64,000 nucleotides of DNA from Kribbella capetownensis (GCF_004331485.1 NZ_SJKD01000017.1:1-64000), one strand, 5' to 3'; shown: positions 43,538-52,749, counted from the stretch's first letter. Notes: a model not told the origin generated them from the letters alone. Made by a program: numbers and translations.

Positions 43538-45006
43538 GACGTGACCTCCCGATGGTTCGTGGTTGCCGACAAGGGGTGGGCGATGTCCTCGAGCGACCGG
43601 CGTTCGGCGTCGACGCCGAAGTACCAGGCGATGACTCCGCCGGCGATCATGATCACGGCTCCGATCACGTAACCCCAGGTCAGCGGATTCCGGTCCGGGA
43701 CCGCGCTGTCGCCGCTGCCGATGAGATGCCCGAACAGGAACGGCGCGACCACTCCGCCCGCTCCTTGCGAGATGGCGAAGAAGAACGAGATCGCCTGCGC
43801 GCGCAGCTCCAGCGGGAAGATCTCGCTCACGGTCAGGTACGCCGACGAGGCGCCGGCCGAGGCGAGGAAGAAGATCACGCACCACAAGGCGGTCTGCGTG
43901 GTGGCGTTGAGCAGTCCCGCCTGGAACAGGTACGCCGAGGCCAGCAGCAACAATCCCGAGACTCCGTAGGTGAACAGGATCATCCGGCGCCGGCCGATGG
44001 TGTCGAACAGGTGCCCGATCAGCAGCGGCCCGAGAAGGTTGCCGAGTGCAAACGGGAAGAAGTAGTAGCTGGTGTGTGCCTTTGGCACGCCGTAGAAGTG
44101 CTGCAGGACCAGGGCGTAGGTGAAGAAGATCGCGTTGTACAGGAAGGCCTGCGTCACCATCATCGAGAAGCCGAGGAAGGATCGCGAGGGATAGTCGCGG
44201 AAGAACACCTTCGCGATCTTCAGGTAGGAAACTCTGTCGACGGGCGTGATCTCCAGCGCCAGCCGCTCCGGAACGGGCGGGAGCTCGGCGCCCCGGGACG
44301 TTGTCCGGCGTTCGATCTCCGCCACCGTGTGCTCCGCCTCCTCCTGCCGTCCGTGGGTCATCAGCCAGCGCGGACTCTCCGGGAGGGTCCGGCGCAGGAA
44401 GATGATGACCAGGCCGATCACCGGCCCGATGAAGAAGCCGATCCGCCAGCCAACGTTGCTGGGCAGATGGCCGGACAGCAGGTACAGGTTGGCCACGGCA
44501 CCGAGCGCCGCGCCGCCCCAGTACGTCCCGTTCACCGCGATGTCGACCCGGCCGCGGTAACGCGACGGGATCAGCTCGTCGATCGCCGAGTTGATCGCGG
44601 TGTACTCACCGCCGATCCCCATCCCGGCGATGAAGCGGAAGACCAACAGGAACCACAGACTGAACGACAGCCCGCCGATCCCGCTCGCGACCAGATAGAC
44701 GCCCAGGGTGATCATGAACAGCTTCCGGCGGCCGAGCCGGTCGGTGATCCGCCCGAAGAACAGCGCGCCCAGCACCTGTCCGGCCAGATAGACCGAGCCG
44801 ACGGCGCCCACCGCGCCGGCGGAAAGACCGAGCGTGCTCTGGTAGCCCGCCTGCGACACGATCTGGATCTCCAACCCGTCGAGGATCCAGGAGACGCCGA
44901 GGCCGATGACCACCAGCCAGTGGAACTTCGACCATGGCAACCGATCCAGCCGGGCCGGGACCAGACTGCGAACCGGGCTGGTGGCTGTCGTTTCCGCGAT
45001 ACTCAT
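43534..45006 (-). CDS. MFS transporter, sugar/metabolite:proton symporter family
   Basis: 490 residues, twelve predicted helices. The signature loops are visible: FGRITDRLGRRKLF between TM2 and TM3, FRFIAGMGIGGEYTAINSAI (TM4), LPESPRWL after TM6 and the second-half FDTIGRRRM. This places it with the sugar porter/metabolite-H+ symporters. GISWILDG-type TM1 and a long central loop (residues 215-265) are typical. The substrate cannot be told. AGGAGCGAG lies before ATG 45006. It is followed by the USP gene in the same transcript. Confidence 0.85.
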   Translation of the reverse strand: MSIAETTATSPVRSLVPARLDRLPWSKFHWLVVIGLGVSWILDGLEIQIVSQAGYQSTLGLSAGAVGAVGSVYLAGQVLGALFFGRITDRLGRRKLFMITLGVYLVASGIGGLSFSLWFLLVFRFIAGMGIGGEYTAINSAIDELIPSRYRGRVDIAVNGTYWGGAALGAVANLYLLSGHLPSNVGWRIGFFIGPVIGLVIIFLRRTLPESPRWLMTHGRQEEAEHTVAEIERRTTSRGAELPPVPERLALEITPVDRVSYLKIAKVFFRDYPSRSFLGFSMMVTQAFLYNAIFFTYALVLQHFYGVPKAHTSYYFFPFALGNLLGPLLIGHLFDTIGRRRMILFTYGVSGLLLLASAYLFQAGLLNATTQTALWCVIFFLASAGASSAYLTVSEIFPLELRAQAISFFFAISQGAGGVVAPFLFGHLIGSGDSAVPDRNPLTWGYVIGAVIMIAGGVIAWYFGVDAERRSLEDIAHPLSATTNHREVTS

Positions 45007-45028
45007 CTCGCTCCTCTCTACGGCCGAC

Positions 45029-45538
45029 TCAGGCCGAGGTGGCAGGGTTCTGCGGCTCGGGTGCGGCGAGTGGTCCGATGGCTGTCCGAACGGTCACCGG
45101 AGTCGCGTGCGCGAACCGCAGGGTCACCGGGACGTACGTGCCGGGAATGAGCGACGTACGCAGACCCTCGAGCTCGACACCCGTCCGCCACTCGAGGTCG
45201 ACGAAGCCTGATGCCGGCAGCGCAATACCTGCTACCGGGTGACCGCCCTGCTCGAGCACGACTCGCTCGGCGATCGGGGTCGAGACACCGACCAGGGTGT
45301 CCGCGGTCGGGGACTCGTTCGTGATCGCCAACCGCAACGGCGCGCTGCCCCCGGCAGTGATTCCGTGTGGCCCATCGACCCAGATGTCGTCGATGACGAC
45401 CCGGCCTGACTCGGCATCGACCCCGCCCGCGGGAAGGTCCTGGAAGGGCGGAATCGAACCGCATCCAGCCACCGTGAGCAGTGCCAGCAGGACCGGCAGC
45501 CAGCGGATCGCCGTTCGGCCCCGCTTGATGATCGTCAT
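45029..45538 (-). CDS. PCuAC-like lipoprotein without metal ligands
   Basis: 169 residues. Lipobox LLTVAGCGS gives a lipid-anchored Cys at about 26. The mature domain follows the order of PCu(A)C copper chaperones (APLRLAITNES, DTLVGVSTPIAERVVLEQGG, PVTLRFAHATPVTVR). The Met/His copper ligands are absent: the H-x10-M and H-x-M positions read VVLEQ and EGL. So it retains the fold but probably not copper delivery. The start ATG 45538 has GGAGG upstream. It may be transcribed with the MFS gene downstream (22 bp gap). Confidence 0.7.
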   Translation of the reverse strand: MTIIKRGRTAIRWLPVLLALLTVAGCGSIPPFQDLPAGGVDAESGRVVIDDIWVDGPHGITAGGSAPLRLAITNESPTADTLVGVSTPIAERVVLEQGGHPVAGIALPASGFVDLEWRTGVELEGLRTSLIPGTYVPVTLRFAHATPVTVRTAIGPLAAPEPQNPATSA

Positions 45539-46132
45539 GGTTCCTCCGTCGGGTCGACGCCGGGTATGTCGTCGCAACAACGCTGCCGACGAGTTCATGA
45601 GAACTCGGTGAAAGCACCAGACCCATGCAACTTCCAGCGCGAGGCCTTCCTTCACCGCCAGCGCGACCGGCGTCAGACCGTGCTCGACGTTCCCGTACGG
45701 CGCTCCGTCTGGAGGCCCAAACCTCGCCCCGCTGTCCCACGTCGCGCTCGCGGTGATGGGCGAGGGCGTGGACCGTGATGCCGAAGGCAACCTTCTGGAC
45801 GCGCAGTGGCGCACCAGTCATTCACCATGCCGTCTGCCGATCAAGGCGAAGCCGCATGACGAACCGCGCCCTGGCTGTTCTCATCGCCACGCTCTTCAAT
45901 GCCCAACGGACAGTCCGAACTCCGGGCGCAGCCCGACGAGATCGCGGACGCGTTTGGCCGGGACGCTCGACGACCTGCGGGAGATCCCGCGGCATCCACC
46001 CGAGAACCCTCTCCGGAGGCGCGATCGCCCCAGCCTCCGAATGCTCGCCCGGCGGCCCGCGATCCATGTCGACCCGGCCGGCGGCAACCATGCCTCGCCT
46101 TCACCTGGCGTTTGAGATCTCGAAAGCCGGAC
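45539..46132. other. Intergenic, no supportable gene
   Basis: 594 nt between the lipoprotein start and the Kup stop, both minus strand. It contains only short, unsupported frames. The first 60 nt will hold the lipoprotein promoter. Confidence 0.4.
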
Positions 46133-48037
46133 CTATAGGCGTACTTCGGTGCTGAGGATGACGGTGCGGTCATCGGGCAGGTGGAAGAACTCCGGCTGAG
46201 TCGCGCCGTTGCGCCACAGCACGAGGAACAGTTGTTTCCGCCACCCGGCGAGTCCGGGGGCACGGGTACGGCGGAGCGCGAGGCGAGACACGAAGTACGA
46301 GGCGGCGTCCGGATCGAAGTCCGTCTCGGGACCAGTGCCGGCGACACGCCGCACGACCTCAGGAAGGTCGGTGTCATCGTGGAACCCGAACCTCGCCGCG
46401 ACGTACACGATGCCGTCGTTCGGGTCGCGCAGCTGGTCGACGCTGAGGCGGCGGTCCCATGGCACATGAGGAACTGGCGCGGTCAGGCTCGAGATGATCA
46501 CGATCCGCTCATGCCGCACGTGATTGTGCGCGACGTTCAGCCGAAGGGCCAAAGGCGTCGTTGCCTTGTCCGCGTGCGGGAACACGGCAAGTCCTGGGAC
46601 CCGCTTCAGGTGGGCAGCCCTCATTTCGCCGATGAAGTCGGGCAGCGGGCCTTCCAGCTTCGCGCGGCGCGAGCTGACGATCTGGTGTCCGCGCCGCCAG
46701 GTGACCATCACGGTGAACACCACAGCCGCGATCAGCAGGGTCAGCCACCCGCCGTGTGTCACCTTAGTGAGGTTGGCGGCAAAGTAGCTGAGCTCCAGGC
46801 CGCCGAGCACCAGCCCGACGAGCACGCACTGCCAGGTCGCCCAGTGCCATCGGGTCCGCGCAACCACCAGGAACATCGTCGTGGTGATCAAGAACGTGCC
46901 GGTGACGGCGACGCCGTAGGCGGTCGCAAGCCGCGCCGAGGAACCGAAGGTGAGCACCACGATCAGTACCGCCGCGAACAGCAGCCAGTTCACACCCGGA
47001 ATATAGATCTGGCCGTACTCGCGGCCGGAGGTCTGCCGGATGCGTAGTCGTGGGAGAAGGCCGAGTCCCAGTGCCTGCCGGGACACGGAGAATGCGCCGG
47101 AGATGACGGCCTGCGAAGCGATCACCGTCGCCGCGGTGGCGAGGAGGACCATGGGCAGCCGCGCCCACGCCGGCAGCAGCAGGAAGAACGGGTTCTCCCG
47201 CGTGCCCGGGTCGTGCAGGATCAGCGCGCCCTGGGCGAGGTAGTTCAGCGTTAGCGCCGGGAAGACGATGACGAACCATGCTCGGCGGATAGGGTTCCGG
47301 CCGAAGTGCCCCATGTCGGCGTACAGGGCCTCGGCGCCGGTTATCGCCAGTACAACGGCGCCCATCGCGACGAACGCGGTAGACGGGCGATCGACGACGA
47401 AGGCGACCGCGTACGTCGGAGACAGTGCCCACAGAACACCCGGATACGGCACGATTCCCGCCACGCCGGCCGCACCGATCGACACGAACCACACGGTCAT
47501 GACCGGGCCGAAGAGGTTGCCGATCCGCTCGGTTCCCCGGCGCTGCATCGCAAACAGCAACGTCAGCACGACGGCAGTGACTGGCAGCACCAGGTGCGAC
47601 AGACCGAGCGAGGCGACCTCGAGTCCTTCGACCGCCGACAGCACCGAGATCGCCGGGGTGATGATGCTGTCGCCGAAGAACAAGGCCGCGCCCAGGATGC
47701 CGAGCCCCAGAATCAAGGCCACGCCGCGACGCCCAATACCGCCGAGCTGGCCTCCGAGGAACGCGGCCAGCGCCATCACGCCGCCTTCACCGTCGTTGTC
47801 GGCGCGCATCACGAAGACGACGTACTTGACCGACACGATCAACGTGATCGACCAGAAGATGAGCGACACGATGCCGAAGACATCACCCGCTGTCGGGGCT
47901 ACTGCTCCGCCGCCGATCGAGAAGACGGTCTGCACCGCGTACAGCGGACTGGTCCCGATGTCACCGAAGACGACGCCGACCACACCCAGGATCACGCCGA
48001 CCCCGGCCGGCCGGAATCTGTTGCCCTTGTCAAGCAT
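46133..48037 (-). CDS. kup: Kup-type low-affinity potassium uptake protein
   Basis: 634 residues, the usual size. GVVFGDIGTSPLYAVQT (TM1 signature) and VKYVVFVMRADNDGEGGVMA are the diagnostic Kup/HAK/KT blocks. Others are LGILGAALFFGDSIITPAIS, AITGAEALYADMGHFG, LNYLAQGALIL and ASQAVISGAFSVSRQA. Twelve helices are followed by a soluble C-terminal domain (about 460-634) ending in a beta strand. It imports K+ with protons. A structured 66-nt segment lies just upstream and may regulate expression. The start ATG 48037 is preceded by AAGAGG. Confidence 0.9.
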   Translation of the reverse strand: MLDKGNRFRPAGVGVILGVVGVVFGDIGTSPLYAVQTVFSIGGGAVAPTAGDVFGIVSLIFWSITLIVSVKYVVFVMRADNDGEGGVMALAAFLGGQLGGIGRRGVALILGLGILGAALFFGDSIITPAISVLSAVEGLEVASLGLSHLVLPVTAVVLTLLFAMQRRGTERIGNLFGPVMTVWFVSIGAAGVAGIVPYPGVLWALSPTYAVAFVVDRPSTAFVAMGAVVLAITGAEALYADMGHFGRNPIRRAWFVIVFPALTLNYLAQGALILHDPGTRENPFFLLLPAWARLPMVLLATAATVIASQAVISGAFSVSRQALGLGLLPRLRIRQTSGREYGQIYIPGVNWLLFAAVLIVVLTFGSSARLATAYGVAVTGTFLITTTMFLVVARTRWHWATWQCVLVGLVLGGLELSYFAANLTKVTHGGWLTLLIAAVVFTVMVTWRRGHQIVSSRRAKLEGPLPDFIGEMRAAHLKRVPGLAVFPHADKATTPLALRLNVAHNHVRHERIVIISSLTAPVPHVPWDRRLSVDQLRDPNDGIVYVAARFGFHDDTDLPEVVRRVAGTGPETDFDPDAASYFVSRLALRRTRAPGLAGWRKQLFLVLWRNGATQPEFFHLPDDRTVILSTEVRL

Positions 48038-48102
48038 GCGGTCGCCTCTTCATCATCAGGTACGTGCGGGACTGTTGTGTCGTCACGGGCCAGCGCCGAT
48101 CT

Positions 48103-48168
48103 CCGCATCCTGCCAGCGGGAGGTCGCCGTACCTGCTGGCGGTAGTCAGCGGCGTCGCCAGGATGCGG
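48103..48168 (-). promoter_or_regulatory. Structured leader/terminator upstream of kup
   Basis: CCGCATCCTG (48103-48112) pairs with CAGGATGCGG (48159-48168). Nested inside, CCAGC pairs with GCTGG and AGGT with ACCT. It sits between the kup start and the end of the upstream secreted-protein gene, about 65-130 nt before kup. It does not show the sequence pattern of the ydaO c-di-AMP riboswitch, so it is either an intergenic terminator or an undescribed leader RNA. Confidence 0.45.
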
Positions 48169-48183
48169 CGGGAGCGGTCGTGC

Positions 48184-48723
48184 TCAGGATGGCGGGCCAG
48201 GCCCGCAGCTCTTGCTCGGCCAGCCCCACAGCTGCAACACCGCCGGCGGCAAGGTGATCGGGCAACCTGTGCCGCCGACACCGGCCAGCCCTACGTCGTA
48301 CGCCGTCCACGATCCTCCGAGCGTTCGACGAAAGACGTTGTAGGAGCCGTTGTCTTGAACCGAGACCGCAGCGGCGGAGGAATCGTCGCGGGGAAGAAGC
48401 GAAGCTGCCGCCCAGTACGTCTCTGTCGCGGGGTCATACGCATAGTGGCTTCCTTGCGGCTCGAGCCCCTTGAACTCCGACACCTGGACATTGCCATTGA
48501 TTTTGGCCGCTGCTGCGATCAGCTGGTTCCGCACACCATTCGTCATCACGAGGTTGGTTGCACTCGTGAAGGGCGGCGGATTGGCCGACTGAGCCGACGC
48601 TCCGGACGCTGACGGAGACCGGTGCGCTGCCCGGGCACCTGATGCCCGGAGCGAATGAGCAGCAGCTCCGAAACCTGCCAGGGCCAGAGCGGCCAGGAAA
48701 AGAATCACAACGCGTCTGCGCAC
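48184..48723 (-). CDS. Secreted protein of unknown function
   Basis: 179 residues from GTG 48723. The signal peptide is RRRVVILFLAALALAGFGAA, cleaved near 22-30, followed by a Ser/Ala-rich linker and a globular part with NGVRNQLIAAAAKINGNVQV, SHYAYDPATETYWAAASLLP and NGSYNVFRRTLGGSWTAYDV. The Tyr/Trp-rich repeats and PTxEPQGSHYAYD-like text suggest a small extracellular domain. Two Cys (TGCPI, SKSCGP) near the end. Same strand as kup, 146 bp upstream; a stem-loop lies just before its start. Confidence 0.6.
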   Translation of the reverse strand: MRRRVVILFLAALALAGFGAAAHSLRASGARAAHRSPSASGASAQSANPPPFTSATNLVMTNGVRNQLIAAAAKINGNVQVSEFKGLEPQGSHYAYDPATETYWAAASLLPRDDSSAAAVSVQDNGSYNVFRRTLGGSWTAYDVGLAGVGGTGCPITLPPAVLQLWGWPSKSCGPGPPS

Positions 48724-48735
48724 GTTTTTGACAGT

Positions 48736-48760
48736 ACAACCCCTTATCCAGCGGGGTTGT
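48736..48760. promoter_or_regulatory. Hairpin in leader of secreted-protein gene
   Basis: ACAACCCC and GGGGTTGT around a 9-nt loop, 13 bp upstream of GTG 48723. It includes the only G-rich stretch that could serve as a Shine-Dalgarno, so it may influence translation or mark a terminator of a transcript from the left. Confidence 0.35.
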
Positions 48761-48967
48761 TCGCGTAGCTGAACCGACGAGTCGCTCTCATCTCGCTCTC
48801 ATCGGCCGTGCCCGAGGCTGGACGAGTACACGACCGGCAAGCTCGGACAAGGAGTGCCGCTGCGCGACCTCAGAAACGAATCGTTGGCTGAACTCGACCG
48901 CTTGCAGGCGGCGCGCGGAGTGACTCCGCATGAGGGTGCCCACGTTGCACCGAAGCGTCGGGAGACG

Positions 48968-50023
48968 ATGCTCGCACTGACGGTTCGGCCTGGTCAGCAG
49001 GGCTCGTCGAGCCTGAGGCAGATGGCTGAGCCGCACCCTGACGAAGGCTCGCTGCTGGTCCAGTCACTGGTGGTCGGCCTGTGCGGCACCGACTCGGAGA
49101 TCATCAACGGCGAGTACGGCGAGACGCCGACGGGCGAGGATTTCCTGGTGCTCGGTCACGAGAATCTGGGGCGCGTCCTCGAGGCACCGTCGGGCAGCGG
49201 CATGTCGGTGGGTGATCTGGTGGTCGGCATCGTGCGCCGTCCCGATCCTGAGCCGTGCACAGCCTGCGCCGCCGGTGAATGGGACATGTGCCGCAACGGC
49301 CGCTACACCGAGCACGGGATCCGAGGACTGCACGGGTTGGCCCGGGAACGGTGGCGGGCTGAGCCGGACGCCGTCGTACGGCTGAGCCCCTCCGTCGGAC
49401 GTCTCGGCGTTCTGCTCGAACCGACGACCATCGTGGCGAAGGCCTGGGAACAGGTAGAACGGATCGGCAAGCGTGCCTTCTGGCAGCCCGGGGTCGTCGC
49501 TGTCACCGGCGCCGGACCGGTCGGCCTGCTCGCAGCGCTGCTTGGCGTCCAGCGCGGCCTGAGCGTGCACGTCTTCGACCGCGTCACCGCTGGACTCAAA
49601 CCGGATCTCGTCCGCTCGCTCGGTGCCACCTACCACTCCGACTCGTTGCCCGACTCCGGTCTGCGAGCCGACGTGCTGATGGAGTGCACGGGGGTGCCGG
49701 AGGTCGTCGTCGATGCGATGAGCAACGGCGCACCGGCCGCAATCGTCTGTCTGACCGGCGTCTCCGGACCCGGCCGTCGACTGCCGCTCGATGTCGGGGA
49801 CCTCAACCGTCAGGCAGTGCTCGGCAACGAGGTCATCTTCGGCAGCGTCAACGCCAACCGGCGACACTGCGAACAATCGACCTGCGCCCTGGCAGCTGCC
49901 GACCCCAACTGGATGAGCCGACTGATCACCCGTACAGTTCCGCTTCATCGTTATCCAGAAGCGTTCGCCCGGCAGCCCGACGACGTGAAGGTCGTCATCG
50001 ACATCGAGGCAGCCGGGCAATGA
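48968..50023 (+). CDS. Zinc-dependent glucose 1-dehydrogenase-like MDR
   Basis: 351 residues, the length typical of glucose dehydrogenases of the medium-chain family. VGLCGTDSEIINGEYG and LVLGHENLGRVLEAP hold the catalytic-zinc ligands (Cys, His-Glu). CTACAAGEWDMC gives the structural-zinc Cys set. TEHGIRGLHG and VAVTGAGPVGLLAALLG (nucleotide-binding GxGxxG) follow. The CGTDxEI-GxYGxxP-GxDxLVLGHE pattern matches archaeal and bacterial glucose dehydrogenases rather than ordinary alcohol dehydrogenases. The ATG at 48968 is chosen over an upstream ATG because GGGAG lies just before it and the fold starts there. Its stop overlaps the GH15 start by 4 nt. Confidence 0.8.
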   Translation: MLALTVRPGQQGSSSLRQMAEPHPDEGSLLVQSLVVGLCGTDSEIINGEYGETPTGEDFLVLGHENLGRVLEAPSGSGMSVGDLVVGIVRRPDPEPCTACAAGEWDMCRNGRYTEHGIRGLHGLARERWRAEPDAVVRLSPSVGRLGVLLEPTTIVAKAWEQVERIGKRAFWQPGVVAVTGAGPVGLLAALLGVQRGLSVHVFDRVTAGLKPDLVRSLGATYHSDSLPDSGLRADVLMECTGVPEVVVDAMSNGAPAAIVCLTGVSGPGRRLPLDVGDLNRQAVLGNEVIFGSVNANRRHCEQSTCALAAADPNWMSRLITRTVPLHRYPEAFARQPDDVKVVIDIEAAGQ

Positions 50024-51355
50024 CAACCATCGAGGACTACGCCCTGCTGGGAGACCTCCATACCGCGGCGCTGCTGGACACGGCTGAAGCCGGCCGGTGG
50101 CTGCTCGCTCCCGGGGCGGGCGGGCCCTGCGCACGCAGGCGCTACCGGGGCGACACCCTAGTGCTGGAGTCGGAGTGGGACACACCCGAGGGCACCGTAC
50201 GAATCATCGACTTCATGCCTCCACGCGGCCAGGCTCCCGACATCGTCCGGATTGTGCAAGGTGTCAGCGGAGCCGTACCGATGGTCGGCGAGCTGCGCCT
50301 GCGATTCGACTACGGGCAGATCATCCCGTGGGTCCGCAACGTGGGCGGCGCCATCGAGGCCGTAGCCGGGCCCGATTCGGCGTGGTTGCGCACGCCGGCA
50401 CCCCTGGAAGGCCGGGACAATCGCACCATCTCCGAGTTCACAGTCCGAGCCGGGGACACCGTGCCATTCGTCCTCACCTGGGCGCCGAGCCACCTCAGCA
50501 GACCGAAGCCCGTCGACGCCGACCGCGCATTGGCCGACACGCTCGACTTCTGGGAGCGCTGCTCGGAACGCTCAACAGTCACCGGCCGCTGGCGCGACGA
50601 CCTACAGCGTTCGCTGATCGTGCTCAAGGCGCTCACCTACAGGCCCACCGGCGGCATCGTCGCAGCGGCCACCACCAAAAAGACACCGACAACGGGTTGT
50701 GGGAGATGCGCGGACCACGGCGCCACTTCACGCACTCCAAAGTGATGGCCTGGGTCGCCGCCGATCGCATGGCCCGCGCCACCCATGACAGCGTGCTCCC
50801 CGGTCCTGTCCGCCGATGGGAATACCTGCGCGGTGCGATCCACACCGACGTACTGACCAACGGATACGACGCCAGGCGCGGCACCTTCGTCCAGTCCTAT
50901 GGCAGCACGGACCTGGACGCCAGCCTGCTGCTCATCCCCCGGGTCGGATTCCTTCCAGGCACCGACCCCCGGGTCGTCAGGACGGTCGAAGCGATCCAGC
51001 GGGAACTCCCAGGACGGGCTCGTGCTGAGGTACCGCACCGGGACGAGCCACGACGGCCTTCCCGCCGGCGAAGGCGCCTTCCTCGCTTGTTCCTTCTGGC
51101 TCGTAGACGCGCTGAACCACGACGGACGGACCACGGAAGCAACCATCCTCTTCGAGCGATTACTTGCCCTACGCAACAAGGTCGGACTGCTCAGCGAAGA
51201 GTGGGAACCCGTGACGCGACGCCAGCTGGGAAACACGCCCCAGGCCTTCAGCCACTTCGCCCTCGTGGTCAGCGCACTCCAGCTGGGCCGCGAGCACCCG
51301 CAGCGCAGCGACCAGCCGATCCACCCCGCCGCCACGCACCGCAGCCGTGCGCCCC
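50020..51355 (+). pseudogene. Glycoside hydrolase family 15 (glucoamylase/trehalase-like), broken
   Basis: Three frames are needed. From ATG 50020: MTTIEDYALLGDLHTAALLD, then STVTGRWRDDLQRSLIVLKA and RPTGGIVAAATT. It then jumps to GLWEMRGPRRHFTHSKVMAW (general-acid Glu), WEYLRGAIHTDVLTNGYDA, FLPGTDPRVVRTVEAIQREL and, in a third frame, GAFLACSFWLVDALNH and LLSEEWEPVTRRQLGN (general-base Glu). The stretch that normally lies between RPTGGIVAA and WEMRG, including the (R)NWDYR-x-x-WLRD active-site block, is missing. The C-terminus ends at the integrase remnant junction (about 51355). Both catalytic Glu are kept but the substrate pocket is lost. Confidence 0.75.
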
Positions 51356-51923
51356 GCCGAGGAGCTTGCCAGACCCACGCACACATGCGGCTGGCACATT
51401 CGACGACATGCTCGGCAGTCGGCTGGGCGTGGGGGAGAGCAGGGGGTGGACTTGTGCTCGTCGCAGAGATGGGGATGGCTGGTGCGGTGATCAACCTTGA
51501 TCCGCCGCTTCTTACAATGCGCCCGGCACTTGCGCAGTTGGGCGTAGAGGCTGTGCAGGGGTTCAGAGCTTTGCAGCTTCGTCAGTGGCAGCTGCCCCAG
51601 GTGCGGTTCGATGTGGTTCCTGTAGTTCGACTCGTAGCCACGGAGAGTCGACACCTCGACGTCGAGTAGCTCGAAGTAGGTATCGAACACACCGAGAGCT
51701 TGGCGCGGGTCTTCGGAGTTCGCTGCTCATCGACTTGGTTCAGGAGCTTGGTGCGGACCTGCTCGGCTGTGCGCTCCTGACGTGGGCCGGGCTTAACAGT
51801 CTCGGTGAGGTAGAACTTCTTCCCCGTCACGGGGTTGATCCCCGCATACACCTTCACCCGCAACGACCCGGATGGGAGGTGCTCGATCTCGCCGCGCGAC
51901 CGCTTCGATGCTGTCGTCACCAT
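51356..51923 (-). pseudogene. Tyrosine integrase N-terminal remnant (minus)
   Basis: ATG 51923: MVTTASKRSRGEIEHLPSGS, then RVKVYAGINPVTGKKFYLTE and ERTAEQVRTKLLNQVDEQR. After a frameshift come LDVEVSTLRGYESNYRNHIE, LGQLPLTKLQSSEPL and the Cys/His-rich insert KVDHRTSHPHLCDEHKS, CRRMCQPHVC. This is the arm-binding plus SAM-like core-binding half of actinobacterial integrases; the Cys-rich insert is characteristic. The catalytic R...H-x-x-R...Y domain is entirely missing, because the gene is cut where the GH15 fragment begins. It lies 140 bp from the tRNA fragment at 52061. Confidence 0.75.
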
Positions 51924-52060
51924 GCAAGCATTGTAGGCGATCTCGTGGGGCCAAACGTGGGGCGAAATACGGTCAAACAGAGTGTTCTGAGGCGTCTGCA
52001 GATGGCGATTCAGCAACAAAACAAGGCTCAAGTGGAGCAGAGCTGTGCTGTCGAATGTTT

Positions 52061-52104
52061 TCCTGAACCATGTGCCGCAGGTTCGAATCCTGCCGGGGCA
52101 CCCC
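52061..52104 (+). repeat. tRNA 3'-half, attachment-site-like, right copy
   Basis: TCCTGAACCATGTGCCGCAG followed by GTTCGAATCCTGCCGGGG and CACCCC is the same 44-bp block as at 17000-17043, with two changes (A/G and one G less). The 5' half of a tRNA is absent. It lies between two divergently oriented integrase remnants. Confidence 0.7.
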
Positions 52105-52195
52105 TTCCTGACCTGCGGAAACAGGTTTCGAGGTGGGGGTGCCGGGAGCTCGCTGGGGATGCTCTCGGGGATGAATCGGTTCTAGGATTCGATCT

Positions 52196-52385
52196 GTGGT
52201 ACGAGAGAAGAGGGCTCGGGGATACGTCGAGGCTCGCCCGGGTGGCACCTTCCGCGCTGTGGTCTACGCCGGCAAGGACACCTTTACCGGCAGAATCGGT
52301 ACCTGCGTGAGGCCGCAGCCTCCGAGGAGGCCGAGAAAGGCGGACGGTCTAGTGGAGGCAAGCCGCGGCAAGCGAGCATCCGTGG
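52196..52385 (+). pseudogene. Second tyrosine integrase N-terminal remnant (plus)
   Basis: From GTG 52196: VVREKRARGYVEARPGGTFR, AVVYAGKDTFTGR, then after one frameshift RYLREAAASEEAEKG. This is the same arm-type N-terminal domain (GYVE-x-RPGG-x-(F/Y)-RA-x-VYAG-x-D-x-x-TGR-x-x-YLRE) as in Actinobacterial integrases. Nothing beyond about 60 residues remains. Upstream, the tandem GGGGATG motif (52153-52173) matches that at 16880-16915. Confidence 0.65.
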
Positions 52386-52749
52386 TGTAGCCGGCCATCG
52401 ATGCCTCTAGCCACGTGTGCGCGGGTCAAGCCGTCGAGCTGTTCGATGGAGCACCTGCGGCTGCGCGATGCCATGAACTCTGCCACCTCTAGGCGTCAGG
52501 AGTGTCTCCGTAGGCACCTCTAAACACCAGTTGGCTTCAGTTCGCGTCATGAACCGCGTCACGTGAGGAGACGCATCGCTCGTCGTGTAGCTAGTCGGAA
52601 CCTAAGGCCTCGGCAGTGGGATCTTCTGGCGGTGGTCAGAGTCGCCAGCAACGAACTAGGAGCCTGCCGAGGGTGTCGGCTACGTCGGCGACCGTGGTTG
52701 CAGACAAGGAGGTGGTCCAACCGACTCGTCTGCCTCGACTCGCACATTG
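52386..52749. other. Integrative-element debris, no supportable gene
   Basis: 364 nt after the second integrase remnant. No conserved frame or repeat was recognised. Confidence 0.4.

Noticed and set aside
43552-45150. 532-codon plus-strand open frame
   Set aside because: Antisense shadow of the MFS transporter, with highly charged repetitive text and no start signal.
48038-48183. ydaO/c-di-AMP riboswitch before kup
   Set aside because: A stem structure is present but the conserved sequence blocks of the ydaO class are not recognisable.
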